Shown: positions 1 to 14,019, numbered from the stretch's first letter. The stretch: 64,000 nt of DNA from Aquilaria yunnanensis (GCA_039654915.1 CM077594.1:110002893-110066892), one strand, 5' to 3'. The notes: generated by a model from the sequence alone, not told the origin. Made by a program: numbers and translations.

Positions 1-3000
1 TCTGGTCCAAATTAAATCAAACCAATTTGATGATCATATAGGTTTTATGAGAGTTTTCATTGAATCGAGTAGTAAAAATTAAAAATCTGATATACATACA
101 GGTTAGTTTGGGTAATTAAAATGGATATCTAGTAAATCCGAACTAACCATATTTATTTAACCATATTTATTTTAGTTGAAGTTAACTTAGTCTATCATAT
201 CTCAAACTTCTATCAACCCAATTCCAAATTCTAAAGTCTCACTACTACTCTTATCTCTCCTTTGACATCTTTTTCATCAGACTCACTTATTCTCTCTTGC
301 TGACTCACTATTGCTGCACTTTAGTAGTTGTAACACAAGTGTAGGTTGTCACAAATAGTAAAATCTCAGAAGTCTGAATGTCGAAATAGTTAAGGTTAGG
401 GGATCCACTTTTAGTATATCAGTTATAATTAATTTTAGCTCATCTTACCACTCAACTGGGATCCACACATAAAGGAGGTTCCAATTGGAGAATTTAGTAA
501 TCAAATTCCAAAATTGTTAGGCATGAGTTAACATTAGCTTTTATTAATCTTATAACGTCAGCATTTGCTAATGGGTTCAAGTATCCATCATGCCAACTTG
601 GAGCACAATAACTTAATATTCCAATATAACTGACATAGCCATGTTTTGTAGAGGGAATCAAGTAGCTATTGTACCAATGATTGATTATGATGAATCAATA
701 CTTCTACTTAACAAGGAGGGTGATTAAATCGATTAAGAAAATAGATACCGCTAACATTACGATCCATTTAAATTAGTCATAACCTTTATACCAAATGCTT
801 TACCCTTTCACCTTAGCAAAAGAAAGATTAGTTAGCCATGATAAGAGTAACCAACATATATAAAGATGAAATAAACACAGATTGAAAGATTAAAGTAAGA
901 ATAAGAAGAAAGAACCTTGAACAGAACTTCGAGATTGAAAACAAGAACAAAACCAAAGGAGAAAAGCTAACTTTGATACAGGAACTCTAAAATAGCCTAT
1001 GAACAAGCTTTCTTTCTTCCTCCCCCAAAGCTACCTATTTATAAAGCCTTGGGGTTGGTAAAATAGTAAATGGTAGATTAAAATAATAAAGATAGGTGAA
1101 TACAAGTCAACAATGATGACCCAAATTTCTTTTAATTTTTGACTACCATACACATCAATTTAGCTATTCCTTAAAGCACGAGATTTGTATATCTTTTCTT
1201 TAGCTTTGAAACGATAGCTTGATCATTGAAAATTAACATTTGTAGCCCAAGCTATGATTTTTCTACAAAAATTGTTATTCAGCACACGGTAGAACATATG
1301 GTCTCATTTATAATCAGATTTTGGAAATAGAAATGGTTAAACTGGTTCTCGACATGTGAAATAGAGTTGAAGATCTATGTGTTGGCTTTTGGATGAATTT
1401 AGAATCAATCAATTCTGACATCTACAGCTTCAGATATAATTTTTCTCGTAAAAGGTTGTCAAGTGAGTGAATTAGTTGGAACTAATTATGTTTCCAAATT
1501 TGGCCTCCTCTATCTCTTAATTAGGCTGGACCACGAATTGAAAAATGTAGACGTTTGAGACCTTGATTATTGGTCCAAAAATTGTGAGATATCGCGATTT
1601 TATCCACCTATATAAAAAGTAGTTATTTAGCATATTTTGTAAATATGGATGAATAGTAACCGCGTATAAACAATTGCCACCTTATGAACAATGAAATGAG
1701 ATGAACAATAACCCCGCGTATGAATAGTAAGTACATGTGAATGGTAACCCGGTGAAATAACTACTTAAATTAGAAATTTTGATCATGCTCAAAATATATA
1801 ATGATAATTTAAACCCTTAATAGTTATACACTTATGAGTATTCATTAACTATCCTCAACATCAAACCCAAAACGAAGCACAAACCTAACATAAAATCAAA
1901 GCGTGTAAGCTAAAGAACCATAATTTGTTGTTGGTTCTTTACTTTTAATGCTTTTGAATTTTGATTTTAAATTGTTTGGTGAAATAGTCAAACCGGCGAA
2001 TAAGTTCCTTTTTCGAATTTTTATTTTAACATGTTTGGTGGATTTACTTCTTAATGTCATTTTGTGTTGTTTACGTGTTTCACATATGAAGTGTTGTTTA
2101 CAGGGGAAATTGAAACTCAGTCATACTAAACCAACCCAAATCACTCTATATGCAGATTGAGTTTGATTAGATTTCAAAGTCATGAAGGTAGGGTTGGGTT
2201 TCAAAGTGTGACACCCACAGTTAATGTGGGTAGGGTTTGGTATTGGTGAAATCTAATGGAGCCGCACAAACACCCTAGCTATTTGGCATCTCAAAAAAGG
2301 AATAGTGCAAAGCTTTACTCTCTCCTTACATTTTTCCATTAAAAACAATTCATTATGTTCATTTTTGTTTTTCCCAAAAAACAATGCAATTAGAAAAGCC
2401 TACACTCTATTTAATTAATAATTACTTAATAAATTTTGTACATAAAGTAATTAATTTATTATGAATTCTTTTCCATATCTAATAAAAAAATCAACAAAAA
2501 TATCCTAACCTTAAAAAAAATGGTTAAAAAGAGTACTTTTTGGAATTCTGTATATATAAACTTTCAATTAATATACAAGTTCAGGTAATAATCATTATTT
2601 ATTAAAATAATGACATATTTTTAAAAATCACTTGAAAAGATAAAGCAAAAAGGGACAACCATATTACCACCATATAAGTTACTAGCCCCCTGCAACGAAA
2701 CTCAAAACTAATTAAGTAGCCTCTCTATATTCCACGTTTACTAACCTTTAATTGTTATTATATTTTAATCTATAACCTATTAATTGTTCCTTTTGCTGTT
2801 AATTTTTTTTAATACCTTCCATTCTAGCCTTAACTAGATAAAACCCATCAACTAGAAATTCTAAAAACTGACATAAATTTTTTAAATTGTAATATAAAAT
2901 TATTTGGTTAAATTCTAAAATCATGCAAAAAAAATAGTAATTGACTAATAATTTAAATTATTAATTTTTTCATTATGTAAATTGAGTTTCATGTGCCACG

Positions 3001-3329
3001 ACTACGCTCCTATGGCAACTTGTTTAGGTTAATGGTACTTTCATCAAGTGAGGATTAATAAGAAACAATTTAGATCAAAGGAAAATACTTAATAAGTTGA
3101 GAATGAAAATGAAATCCTTTAAGTGTTTACCTTCTATTATATCAGCATATTATATTTACTGGTAATTACAAGATTAATTTTGTTTGTCAACCAACTAAAA
3201 TATATATTGTACTTCATAATTTAAAGAGGTGCCATACAACTTATAGATAGAATATTGAAAGAAAAAGAAAAGAATACAGGAAAAGATAATCCAAAGAAAA
3301 TATACAGAAAGGTTTGATTAACTTATTAT
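1..3329. other. Gene-free AT-rich stretch, probably old retroelement sequence
   Basis: No coding region is supported here; open frames are short and lack recognisable domains. Around 1030-1045 the minus strand carries a TATAAATAG-type TATA motif followed by a purine-rich leader, a layout often seen in LTR promoters. A short phrase near 1240-1275 (TGTAGCCCAAGCTATGATTT) recurs in similar form near 7440-7470, so both places may hold decayed copies of one repeat family. No LTR pair, primer site or target duplication could be found, so the class stays open. Confidence 0.35.
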
Positions 3330-6005
3330 TTTTTTTTTTTACAGCAAAGAAAATTTATTAACGATGCATGAATATACAAACTATAGGGTTTCAGCAGGAA
3401 GCTGAAAACAAACAAGCTAAAGCAACAAAGGTCTCATCACATGGACTGAAGTGCTAACTAATTACAACACTAGAACAACAAATACCAAACCTAAGAACCC
3501 TTAGTTACCCCAATTTGCAATAGCTAAAAAAGGTTATGACACCATTTACACCAACTGCAATTACCCTTATTAATGATCCAAAGGAATGAAAGGAATTTAA
3601 TATTGAAGAACAGAACACATCGTCTACCAGGAACAATTTAGAATTGAAAACTTGACTATTTCTTGAACTCTAAATAGCCCAAGGTGCAATGCTTAGGACA
3701 GCATGAAACACCCTTTTCTGCTCATTCTTCCAATGTTGCACCTGCTAAAGCCTAAAAAGGTTGAGGAAATCAACCGGAAAAGAAAAAGTGAGGGACCACC
3801 AACCAAAAACATGAGACCAAATAGCAGTAGTAATATCATAGTGAACTAAGAGATGTTCTAAGGTTTCTGCAAAACTTTGGCAAAGAGGTCATCCGTCATT
3901 GAAACGCCTTGCAAGAGAAGATTCCATTTGATTGGCAGCCTATCTTGGATGGCTCTCCACAAAAAAAAAAAAAATGTTGACTTTCTATGGAACAAAATGA
4001 CTCCAGCACTTTCTACCTTCCTTGGATGAAACTTGCAACATTAGTAAATCAATGGGAGAGCTGACGTCCTTGACTGTATAGGTTCCTACAGGGCAAGTTG
4101 ACTAGTGGCATTCACCTGAATCTGAAGACAAAGGCTGAACATTGCTGCATACTTAAAGAAGAGCATCAAGCTTTCTACTTTCCCACCCTCGAGGAAGCCA
4201 CCCCCAACACCAGTTCCAAACCCAGCGACCTTCATGCCATAAGCCTTTCTCAGTAGGGATGTTAAAAAATACCCTACCCGGCCCTACCCTTCCCGAATCC
4301 GATTACCCAAACCTGAATTTGACCCTACCCACAAAGCCATGGAGAGGGTATGAGTTTAGCTTACCCTACCTGACCCTACCCGTACACTTCTTAAATTAGT
4401 ATATTTATATTCAAAATATGATTTTATTTCAAAAATAAAATTATACTTTAACATAAATTATCTTATATTACTTTAGTTTGTGATTTTTAAGTATTAATTA
4501 ATTATGAATATACACATTCTTTTGAAAATATATGTAAATATATAAAAAGGAAGTCTAAAAAAATAAAAAATGTACCTTAAAATGGGTTGGTGGATAGTAC
4601 TCGTATACCCGCGGGACAGGTATTACTCTAACCCAGTTACTCAATTGGAAGGTTTGGGATTAGCTACACCCAGACTATTAACATCACTATCTCTCAGACA
4701 ATCTAACATATTTATTTGACTCTAAACAATACAGCTTAGGAAATAAGACTCTCAAGCTGTTATTGCCTACCCAAGTATCACTTCAAAAAGTAACCTTTAA
4801 TCTTAGTCCCACATTCCAACTAAGAGAATTAACAAAAGGTACAACATTTTTTTTATTACAGAGCCTACTGTAGTTATTTGACTCCATACGGACCACTTAC
4901 AATAAGCACAAACCTCATTTCCCGAACAACCCGACTTTCCATAAGGACTTCTTATTACACTACACCATAAAGCCCCATCCTGTTTATGAAACCTCTACCA
5001 TCACTTACCTAGAAGAGCTAAATTCTTCCCTAATAAACCACCCACACTCAGACCACCATCCTCTTCACAAGTCAGGACCTTAACCCAAGACATTTACCTA
5101 ATACTATTACCCCCCCCCCCAACAAGAAAAAAAGGTTGTATAATCTCTCTAGGTATTTAATAACACTCAAATGGCTTAAAACATGGAGAGAAAAAATACA
5201 AGGGTAAGCTAGAAAGCACCAACCTCACAAGTGTCAATCTTCCTTCAATGAATAATAAATTAGTGTTTCATCGACTTAATTTGGATTCAAAATTTTCCTT
5301 TACCACTTTCCATGAATTGATTCTCCCTAAATTTAAGCCCACTGGCAGACTCAAGTACTTAAATGGAATCTTTTCAACTTTACAATGAACCCGAGCAGCA
5401 ATGGTAGAAACTAAATCAGCATTGATACCCACACCGTATAGACCTTTTTTTTTTTTTTTGCAAATTTATTTTTAGACATGATATTAACTGAAAGCAGTTA
5501 AGCAAGCTTTTGAGATTTAAAAAGTTTAGACTATCCCACTTGCCGAAGAAGAAAGTATTGTCTACGAATTGGAGATGAGAGATGGATACTTTATTTGAGC
5601 CGGTAGAAATACTAGAAAAAACTCCTTTCTCTTCAACTTCTAGCATTAAGACATGCAAAGCTTCAACAATCAACAAGAATAAAAATGCCAACAAGTACCT
5701 TGTCGAACACTCTTCTCCATCATGAACTCAGCTGTGGGACTCTCGTTGACAAGAATAGAAATTGAAGTTGAAGAAAGGCAGTTCATTATCCAACCTCTCC
5801 ACTTGCAACCAAAGCCCATTTACTCCATAACCGACATGAGGAAATTCTAGTTGATACAGTTGAAGGCCTTTTCAAAATCCACATTGAAAAGTATAGCCTG
5901 CAGCCTTTCCTTCGTTAAAAAATGAACCACTTCATTACTAATCAAAATGCCACCCAGAATTGGCTTATCTTTTATAAAGGCAGACTTTGATGCTCTAGTT
6001 TAAAT
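3330..6005 (-). mobile_element. 5'-truncated, decayed LINE (non-LTR retrotransposon)
   Basis: Read on the minus strand, broken frames give typical plant L1-type reverse transcriptase pieces. Between about 6005 and 5420 these include a SAFIKDKPILGG block, NVDFEKAFNCIN, and ISHLQFVDN, which stands where active elements have the YADD/FADD catalytic motif, so the core Asp pair is damaged. Near 3960-3850 a WRAIQDRLPIKWNLL piece matches the zinc-binding domain found C-terminal to plant LINE reverse transcriptases. The minus-strand 3' end is marked by a T run on + at about 3331-3342, which is the poly(A) tail. Several in-frame stops and frameshifts make it inactive. A hAT-type MITE is inserted at 4254-4689. 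Confidence 0.8.
4254..4689. mobile_element. hAT-type MITE nested in the LINE
   Basis: The 436-bp element starts TAGGGATGTTAA and ends in the reverse complement of TAGTGATGTTAA. It is flanked by an 8-bp imperfect direct repeat (tttctcag / tctctcag, 7 of 8). The interior carries CCTACCCG-type repeats and no coding frame. Short TAGGG-like termini with an 8-bp target duplication are the hallmark of hAT elements. Since it interrupts the LINE it is the younger insertion. Confidence 0.7.
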
Positions 6006-9000
6006 CGATGTAAGGTTCAATTCCTTTTATCATCAGATTTTGATGTAAGTAATTGAGAAGTATACTTTTGGTTGGTCGTTGAAACTGTAAAAAAAAAATT
6101 TCGGTCTCATTAATAACTCAGAATTAATAAATTTGTATTATAGTAGTAAAAATCAAATCGAATCCCAAAGAAAATTTTTTAACCGAAAGCTTTCTGTCAG
6201 AAAACTAAAATAAAATATTAGGGGGGATTGCTTGCAATTAACAATAAAATTAAAAATAATCAGAGAACAAAAATTAAGAAACATATCAAGTAAGAAATAA
6301 AATGAAATAATTAAAAATACAAACCTTGATATCAGTTAACATCCACCACCAAATCTCTACAACTAATCATCGATGCATAGATAGTTTAATCAAGCCTTTG
6401 AATATTTATCGTTGGAGCTATCTTCCTACCTCTCCTTAGTTATAGTTAATTAGAAAATAAACGATCTAATTAACCCTAGCTGCTAAACAATTTAAGACAA
6501 CTGCTTCAATTTATTTTAATAGTTACATTAAAAATTAGAGAAATCGATGAAACTAAATAACACAAACACAAGTAGCTGCATTTAATTTAGTTGAATGTTC
6601 TCCCTAAGACCTAATGATTTCTGACACAGCAAATCAATAAACCTTAGATACTTCATAGATTAGAAAAACCAAACAATTATGGATTTGATTTCTAACCCAG
6701 TAGTAGATTAAATTCTAATAACACCTAGCATGCCTTCTACCATATAAACAAAACAATCATGAAATTAATCATAGAAAAACATTCAATGCTTAAAGTATTA
6801 ATTGAATGAATAAAACAAATGTGATCTCACAGTACTGAAGAATTCAGGGTTTCAGTTTCCTTCAAGCAAGAATAAAATAAATAAGCTAGACATGACCATT
6901 AAAAATCACTAAAAAGAAAAGAAAAAAAACAAGAAAAGAGAGAAAGAGAGTTGGGGAAGAGAGGGGCTGTGTGCAGCTTATCTCTTTAAATATCTAAAAA
7001 ATTAACCTAGTGTGCTAAATCAATAAAATCTCCTTAAAATTTTTATATTGTTACAAAATTACCCCACACAAATAAAAAGATTCAAAATAATTAGAAGGTC
7101 TCAAAGTTTGAGCCAAACAATTCTTTAAAATATCAGTGGCAACTTCAAGTTGAAATTAGACCTTGAATAAGCCATTATCTCTCAAATCTCAATGAATGAA
7201 AGTTGTAAAGTTTTTTCTTAGCTTCGAAATGACACCTGAATCACGTAAAACGGACATCTACAGCCAAAGATATGCCCAAAATATCACAACTGCTTCTAAG
7301 CCAGCGATGACGTGTAAGTCGCAACTTTGAAGATGAATTTGACCCCCTTAACGTGCGAACTGGGTTTCATGGCCTACATATGATTTGTAGCTCCAGATGT
7401 TAAATTTTCAATGAATTAAAAATCACTTCATTTCAATCTCTGTAGCTCAAGATATGATTTTTCTACTGGAACATCATCAATCTGTCAAAATCCCTGAAAG
7501 AACACAACCAAATTAAAACTTAAAAAATTGTAAATTAAATTCACTTTTAATCAATTGAGTCCAGATATGCTCTATGCTACAAAACATATTGAAAAGAGAT
7601 CTTTAAAATTTAAAACATACTAAATATGAAAGAAATAAATATAACAAATGTAAGCTTATCAACTTTCAAATACCATTGTTGATGATGATGTAAACCCTAA
7701 AAATATAGTACTCTCTCTAATTTATATTTGCATCATTTGTTATTTTTAAGTGTTCCAAATTCTTTACACTGATATTTTCTTTTTTAGTAGCTTTTATCAA
7801 TTGACCATTATACCTTTCCACTTTCACTTTGAGAATGAAAATTGGCTGAGATATGGAATTGGCAGCGCCTCAACTGAATCCAATTTGCCTTCATCCGCAT
7901 GCCTTTGTAACCTAGGTTGGATTCACCATTGTCCTACTCCTGCATCGTCTTGGTTGTCCATAGGGTCCCATTCATCGTTTTCCTTATCTGGCAGTACATT
8001 CATCATCGCCCAGGTTAGATTCATAGTCATCTGGTCCTCCTCCAATTGTGACTCCGTTAAATTTGATTCAACTGTTGCTCTTCTCTAGTTATCACCTGGG
8101 CTTGATTCACCATCCTCCTCTGACAATGCTTTGATCCTCGCCTGGGTCCACTTGGTTGTCCCTCATCCTCCTCTGAATACACTCTTGTCCTCGCCTACAG
8201 CTAATTCATCCATTATCTTCCTTCATCTTCATCTAGCTTTCTAGGACAACATTTTACGCCTTTCTCATGCAGATACGAGCAAAGGGAGGTCAGGGACAAG
8301 ATTGGAAAAGTTGGTTTTTCCTTAAACTTTGTGCCGAAAACTTATGAAACAAAAAAGGGACATATGGAGTTTGACATAAATTTTAATCCACCAAAATTTC
8401 CTAATTTACCCAAAAATTTGTTCATTAGTTAAAAAAATATTTTTTCTTGCATTATTTGAATTTAACCTTAGATATATCATTTATTATGTTACAAAATATT
8501 TTCAATTAGTGTTGTGCTACAACGTCTATATATTTTTTTTTTATCAAAACCAAATATTACACTCTAGAGTCGAGTTAAAAAAATATGGAAAGGCAATCTG
8601 ATCAATAACAATTAGCTAGTAGGGTTGTGAACATGGTTGTGAAGTGCTTGTTTAGGTTCCCACTAACTTGGAGCTCTCTACTGGTCCAAGACTAGGTTGC
8701 GTGTACAAGTAAAATATGAGTTTATTTTGCATTAAATTTAATATATTATTGTACAATATTTTTGTAAATTAATTATTTGCTCAAAAAATCAATTTATTGA
8801 AACATTGTATTTTAGGAAGTTTAAAAAATTATTTTAAGAAAATTTTTATAAAAGGTAATCATTTTTATTAATTTTTTAACTTAACCAATCTAAAGAAAAG
8901 TTAGTAAAAGATATTAAATTTTCAAAAGAATTTTTTGTTAAAAAAATTGCTTTTTGAACTTTTTAAAGTATAGAACTTTAATAACTAACAATTTTTGTGA

Positions 9001-9518
9001 ATAATAACTTGATATAAGAATAATACATAATAATAAATTAAAATAAATGCAAAATAAACTGTTACTACATATCTCTCTTATTTCTAGCTATAAACTTAAC
9101 TTGTGATTGTGCACAGCTATGAAAAGGTAGATTCTACACTCCCCATCTTATGAAGGCTAGAAAAAGCATCATTCTTTGGGAAAGTCTAACAAGTTTTTTA
9201 CCCCTTATGTCTATAAATATTTATATTTTAATACTACCATTCATAGTATAAAACTTGTGTGAATTCATCAAATTTTAATTCATGTCAAAATTGGAGATAT
9301 GTAAAAATTAGATACATAATATGTATGAACTTGATGTATAAAGAAAGTAAAATATATGTACAAATCATGTAAAATGTATGTATAAATGAGATAGCTGATA
9401 TGTTACTGATATATTCAATTATATTTACAAAATTTGTGACTTAACCATAAAAGAATAATAAGTGTGAATGCATCAAAATTTGCTTCCCACCAAAATTAAA
9501 ATATTTACAAATTGGATA

Positions 9519-9546
9519 ACACACACACACACACAAACACACACAA
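9519..9546. repeat. (AC)n microsatellite
   Basis: Dinucleotide AC repeat with one AAAC interruption, in AT-rich intergenic DNA. Confidence 0.9.
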
Positions 9547-9775
9547 ATAAAGTGAAAGATATATACAAACAAAATTATAGAACTATTATGATATATTCAA
9601 TTGTATAAACAAGTTCAATCTTCATCTTAAAAAAACAAATGTGCGAATGTGTTAAAATATGTTTCTGCCAAAATTAGGCATATGTTCAAATCTAACTACA
9701 TATACATATAAATACTAAATCTTATTTATAAAAGCCATATGTACAAAGAATGTAAGAGATGTGTATAAATTATGT

Positions 9776-9830
9776 GATATATATACATATATATGTGTGT
9801 ATGCATGTGTGCATATGTATGTATATACTA
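9776..9830. repeat. Mixed (TA)n/(TG)n simple repeat
   Basis: Alternating TATA, TGTG and TATG dinucleotide tract, imperfect, in intergenic DNA. Confidence 0.75.
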
Positions 9831-12099
9831 TATATAAAATCTTGAAAATATTGATTTTTTTAAAATAACTTTTATTTTTTATATTAAACAAATAATATAT
9901 ATGTACAAATTATATAACTTATTGATGTGTTTGATTTAGTTCACAACTATTCATACTACACTAATGAATAATGTGGATGTATCAAACTTCTCTATACTTA
10001 TAAATATATGAACTCATAAGTAAGCACATCTATCATCAAAATATAGTAGTGACAAGTATTAAGATCATTATTCCCAAAGAATGAAGTTGTCTACCATACT
10101 TAACATTTTTCTATTATCTAACTGACAATTAAGGAGTTTTGTTTCACTAATTAACTACTAATTGAACTAAACTAACTAATGCAGTAGAACAGATAACTAA
10201 CTATTGATAGAGAAAAATAGTCAGACAATCAATAATAAGATATATCATACTTAGATTCGAATCCCTTTAGCAATCCGTTGTGTTATTCTTACTTTGGTTT
10301 AACAAACATATGATTGACTTGGCTCCCTTTGTCATTTATTAGAACGTTTGACTTTAGGTTGTGACTGAATCCATGTCCTCCTTCACTTTATGGCTAGATC
10401 CGTAAAAAATCCAACTTCTGTTGTTGTTTCTTCACCACCAAAGTCCTCTTTCTCTCCATGTTGGTCTCCAAAGGAAAAGAAAAGTAAGAACATCGAAAGG
10501 AAAAAGAGAAATTAGGCCATATCCGGCTACCATGGTTTGCTCTGGCTACCCTTGACAGTGGGAAGGGAGTGTTAGGGTTTTTATGGTTTATTCTCTATGA
10601 TTCTAACAATTCAAAAATTTCCCAACTTTCATAATTGTATAGGATTTACAATTGATCATTAAGCTTTTCAACATTTATAAAATAGTCCCAAGAAATTGCA
10701 CCTTAGTCCCAAAATTTGTGAAAAATTTACAAAATGATCCAAAAAAATTATACATTTAGCCTTGAACTTTTATAAAATTTACAAATGCACCACTAAATTT
10801 CAAATAATTACATTTTGGTTATTGTGCTCAAAGTTCAAAGAAGATGCAAAATACCTCAACCAAACATTGTAGAGTTAAAATCTTCATTCTTTTTAAGGTA
10901 TGAACCAACCATGGGGAACCTTAGAATGTATTTTTGTTTCTATAATCTTACTTCCTAATAATTTTGAAAATCTTTAAACAAAAAAAGGCATTCAGGTTTT
11001 CCATATTAGTACATGCTACACTGCTACTTGATCAATTGAACCAACAATTTTAATTGGAAAGCAGAAGCAGATTCATTTGCACACATGAGTCTACTGATTC
11101 CACACAAACTCTACGTGTTGGACATGTATTGCTTAATTTAATAGAAGGGTAAAAAGTCAACATAACCCTCACATTTTCTGAAATTATGATATTGTTCCTA
11201 TTTGAGTTGTGTAACGAAAGGATGAGAAGTACAACTAAAGTGAGTTAGTATATATCAAGTCAATAGCAGGCAGCCGAACTGCTAAAGCTTGGATATTTCC
11301 AGCCTCCAACTGGGTTCGACTCTCACAAAGATGCATTATGTGATGAGCACTATAAATTGTAGTGTAACGTTTTTCAGGTTTTAAGAAATAGACGGATTTG
11401 CTTTCAATTATAAATGTTTCTGAGTACAAAAGTATGTGTGTATATCAAGAAATAGTCTTATCTATTTGGCTCCCAAGTCAGGTTTAATTAATCAAGACCC
11501 ATCAAATCAATATGAGATTGCTGTCCAAAAAATAAAATGAATATGAGATGATATCATGATCTTCTAATCCTATGGATCATTACTGGTATAGGGGTCTAGC
11601 GCTTTGGCGAAGGCAGAAACAAAATTCCATTCAATCCTTATTGCAAAATTTCTCATGACAACTCCCTATGACAATTCGCAGCAGCGAAAGAGAAAATTGA
11701 ACCTCACAATAAGATTCCAAGAATTTGGCTTAAACCAAAAGAAAAAAAAAAAGAGTAAAAGGGTACTTACCTTTTTGCTCGACTTCTGGGCTAGGATAGG
11801 ACCTGTTGTGTAAAGAAGTTGGATCGGAACACAGTACTTGGGCTTACGTGTTGAAGTGAAAATGGGAAACCCATGCATATTCTGGGTCGGTGGGCCCATA
11901 TTTTGTTTCGAGCACGCCTCTTCTCCTCTTGGTCATCCATTAGTACCAGACGAGAGAGGTCGGTTCTTCGTACTCTCTCGCGCTTCGGCTACTCCTCCAG
12001 ATTTCGGCATCCGATCCGCCATAGCTACGAGGTTTAACTTGGCTTTTTAAACCCTGATTTCGAATTCCCAACTAAACCATTGACCATTTTTCCATCACC

Positions 12100-12469
12100 A
12101 GACCAGTATTGCCATCCGAAATTCTTTTCCTTCCCAATTCACTTCTATGAGCGTCGTTTTTCTGCTTCTTTGGCGTGATTTCCTTTCTTCTCCGATGCTC
12201 GAGTCGTTTCAGCTCAAGAACACTCCAGTTTACAGGGTAAGTCCATCTCTTCCATTTTCGCGATCGAATACTTACGTTGCGTTCGAAATTTGAGTTTCTA
12301 GGGTTTGCGTTGTGGGATTTGTTATGTGAGCTTGGGGAGCTTTGAAGTGTGTTCGAGTTTCAGTCCATTCAGTAACAATAAGCGATTTCGTGATGCATGG
12401 TTGAATTTAGTGTGAGGATGGTACTATTCTATATAATTTTTCGAGGTGAAGTGATATGAGGTGTTGAAG
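12100..12469 (+). promoter_or_regulatory. Probable 5' leader and leader intron of the TAF8-like gene
   Basis: A pyrimidine-rich, higher-GC stretch precedes the coding exon, and a strong plant donor (CAGG|GTAAGT) occurs at about 12236-12242. No good coding start lies before it. The simplest reading is a 5' UTR exon ending there, with an intron ending shortly before the ATG at 12470. The exact acceptor is unclear, as a TTTTTCGAG at about 12437-12445 is only a fair match. The transcription start is not visible. Confidence 0.4.
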
Positions 12470-13597
12470 ATGAGCGATGGATGTGGGAAGAGTAAACGAA
12501 ATCATGAAAAATCGCATGCAAGAAGGAAAAATAATGACGACTTTGCCCTTGCGGTGGCAAAGATTGCCGTTGCTCAAGTATGTGAGAGTGCGGGGTTTCA
12601 GGCTTTTCAGCAGTCTGCACTGGAAACTTTTACTGACGTTGCTGTCAGATACATCCAGAGTATAGGGAAAGCCGCTCGATCCTATGCTAATGCCAGTGGC
12701 AGAGAAGAGAGTAATGCTTTTGACATTATTCAAGGTTTGGAAGATTTAGGATCTGGGCTGGGGTTTGCTGGTGCTTCCGAAGTCGATCATTGTCTTGCCG
12801 CTTCAGGAATTGTCCGAGAGATGATCCAGTATGTTGGAGATTGCTCATACGTGCCCTTTGCCTATTCTCTTCCACGTTTCCCAGTTGTTAAAGACTTCCA
12901 GGCGGCACCCAGTTTCCAGCAAACAGGAGGAGAGCCTCCTTCTGATCATATTCCAATCTGGCTCCCTGCATTCCCTGATCCAGAGACCCAAGTTAATTTG
13001 AGCACTGGGACTGGTGGAAAAACTGTTTCCCTGTCAGAAAAGATTGAGCCAGTAATGCATGAGAAAAAGAGTGAACTACCACTAATGAAATTTCAACCGC
13101 AATTCGCTTGTAATGGATTTGAGGGGCCTTCTTCAGTTAATGGTAGAGATTCTACTAAAGCCCGTGAAGAAGAAACAAAAAATCCTTATCTTGCCTCACC
13201 TTTGCAGTTTGGAGAAAAGCAAGTGTCTCCAATTGTTTTTCCTTCTAAACTTCCCATTGGAATTGCTGAGAGGATTCCTGCCATGGAGAAGCATGTAGGC
13301 AATCATGTTTCAGTTGTGGAAGCATTTGCTCCAGCAATTGAAGCTCTGAAGACCACATTGCGTGATCCAGATGACAGACAGAAAAATGTTATCAGTCGAA
13401 GGCCTGCTGTGCATTTCAAGATCGGTGGTGGAAAGAAATTGTTTGGCACTTCAATAGATGTTAGTTTGCACCATAAGGATCTTCAGAGAATGACCTCATG
13501 GTTTGAAAATGAAAAGGGGAAGGATGAAAAGGAACGAAAGGCTGAAACAATTTTGAAGGAGTCTATGGAGAACTGGCAAGAATTAGATCAGTTGTAG
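12470..13597 (+). CDS. TAF8: Transcription initiation factor TFIID subunit 8-like (TAF8)
   Basis: The 375-aa single-exon protein is a TFIID subunit that works in the nucleus in RNA polymerase II preinitiation complexes. Residues about 24-100 form a bromodomain-associated histone fold (FALAVAKIAVAQVCESAGF, then FQQSALETFTDVAVRYIQ and the DIIQGLEDLG helix), which in the family pairs with another TAF. Residues about 155-175 (DHIPIWLPAFPDPETQ) are the proline-rich TAF8 C-terminal domain signature. The rest is low-complexity, ending in a charged lysine/glutamate-rich tail. I chose the ATG at 12470; the frame is open upstream to a GTG at 12461, but no earlier ATG is present. The gene is convergent with the LONGIFOLIA-like gene. 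The call rests on motif recognition and the length agrees with plant TAF8 proteins. Confidence 0.88.
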   Translation: MSDGCGKSKRNHEKSHARRKNNDDFALAVAKIAVAQVCESAGFQAFQQSALETFTDVAVRYIQSIGKAARSYANASGREESNAFDIIQGLEDLGSGLGFAGASEVDHCLAASGIVREMIQYVGDCSYVPFAYSLPRFPVVKDFQAAPSFQQTGGEPPSDHIPIWLPAFPDPETQVNLSTGTGGKTVSLSEKIEPVMHEKKSELPLMKFQPQFACNGFEGPSSVNGRDSTKAREEETKNPYLASPLQFGEKQVSPIVFPSKLPIGIAERIPAMEKHVGNHVSVVEAFAPAIEALKTTLRDPDDRQKNVISRRPAVHFKIGGGKKLFGTSIDVSLHHKDLQRMTSWFENEKGKDEKERKAETILKESMENWQELDQL

Positions 13598-14019
13598 AAT
13601 AGATCTTTGGTTAGCACTTGTATAATTTTCAGAAAAATGGAAGTGGAAGCCACTATCAGAATTGTAGTCACTTGCGGAGCAGATTGTTTTCTCTGTATTT
13701 GGATTTTTATAGAGTGGATATTCTTATTCAAATTAGACATGGCATGTTTTCCGCTGTAACAGGGGTTTTGAGGTATGCTCTTGTTTCTGTTGCCATCGTT
13801 GACCCTTGGTGTTGGATGATTCTTCAAATTGAAAATGTTATTTTCTTTTTATGATCTTTGTTAGTTGGTACCAGGATTCTTTCTCCATCAATCCAGACTA
13901 TATGCTTCTATCCTTCCACCTTCATGCTGAATTTGTAATTTTTTCTCCTCTGTCAGCAACACTCTACTTTTTAGTGTAGCTCATTGAAATATTGTACTGG
14001 CTCTTGTCATCAATGAGTT

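Larger units (their letters stand above)
6006..11900. other. Gene-free AT-rich stretch with decayed repeats
   Basis: No gene could be supported. The part from about 6060 to 7500 resembles non-coding retroelement sequence and shares a phrase around 7440 with the region near 1240. An open frame at 7750-8088 has a low-complexity product without a domain. Simple repeats at 9519-9546 and 9776-9830 lie within it. From about 11860 the sequence becomes more GC-rich, which fits the promoter side of the TAF8-like gene. Confidence 0.4.

Noticed and set aside
11838..12050. 70-codon frame upstream of TAF8
   Set aside because: It lies in the likely promoter/leader and overlaps a minus-strand frame, with no domain.
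12407..12733. Minus-strand frames over the TAF8 start
   Set aside because: They are antisense to the histone-fold coding region and have no domain.
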